Shown here: positions 6,250-6,276 of the stretch, piece after piece
How positions within the stretch are numbered: position 1 is the stretch's first letter
Layout: every line of letters starts with the position of its first letter
Origin: JBDTMC01 sp039934475
GTDB taxonomy: Bacteria > Acidobacteriota > Terriglobia > Bryobacterales > Bryobacteraceae
NCBI GenBank assembly: GCA_039934475.1
Contig: JBDTMC010000463.1
Location: 1 to 6,276, forward strand
Direction: 5' to 3'
Length of the DNA: 6,276 bases
Made by a program: the position numbers and the translations under genes
The notes under the pieces: generated by a model
Told to the model about the DNA's origin: nothing
The model's database searches: none
Seen by the model: only the letters and a program-made list of their open reading frames with translations

Positions 6250-6276
6250 ATGAAGTCGTTTAGTTTCATGAAGAAA
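6250..6276 (+). CDS. Possible start of the next gene (first nine codons)
   Basis: An ATG 24 nt after the receptor stop opens a frame reading MKSFSFMKK up to the window edge, with a second in-frame ATG at 6268. A basic, short N-terminus would suit a signal peptide, but nine codons cannot establish a gene. GGTGAG directly abuts the first ATG, too close for a good Shine-Dalgarno. I see no terminator between the receptor and this point, so read-through into a downstream gene is plausible. Confidence 0.25.

Overview
The window looks like a piece of an acidobacterial chromosome, most similar in style to Solibacter/Bryobacter-type soil Acidobacteria. The grounds are a very long outer-membrane receptor with a carboxypeptidase-regulatory-like N-terminal domain (the Oar-like TonB-dependent receptors that these genomes carry in large numbers), a membrane Ser/Thr protein kinase with C-terminal PEGA domains, and moderately GC-rich coding DNA beside a less GC-rich intergenic region. 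The assignment rests on gene style only; no rRNA or other marker gene is present.

Layout. On the minus strand, reading leftward, a 548-residue PEGA-type Ser/Thr kinase (1941 to 295) is followed with no gap (stop and start codons abut as TAA-ATG) by the first 98 codons of a Tat-exported sulfite-oxidase-family molybdopterin enzyme, which runs off the left edge. On the plus strand, an Oar-like TonB-dependent receptor of 1168 residues fills 2719-6225. A 777-bp divergent intergenic region (1942-2718) separates the two units. After the receptor, 51 bases remain and may hold the first codons of another plus-strand gene.

The intergenic region contains no gene I can support. It does contain several regulatory-looking elements: a consensus extended -10 (TGCTATAAT) only 9 nt before the kinase GTG, which suggests a leaderless or almost leaderless kinase mRNA; a consensus TTGACA box with a partial -10 facing the receptor, implying a leader of about 320 nt; a GGAGGG ribosome binding site for the receptor; a sigma-54-like -24 box with a poor -12 box; and several short inverted and direct repeats.

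Functionally, the kinase would sense through its extracytoplasmic PEGA pair and signal inside the cell. The oxidoreductase would act in the periplasm after folded export with its cofactor. The receptor would import a substrate or bind a polymer at the outer membrane using TonB energy. The kinase and the oxidase are probably co-transcribed; a link to the receptor is only positional. I see no clearly undescribed system here. The most interesting points are the kinase-oxidase coupling, the leaderless kinase start and the unexplained long intergenic region.
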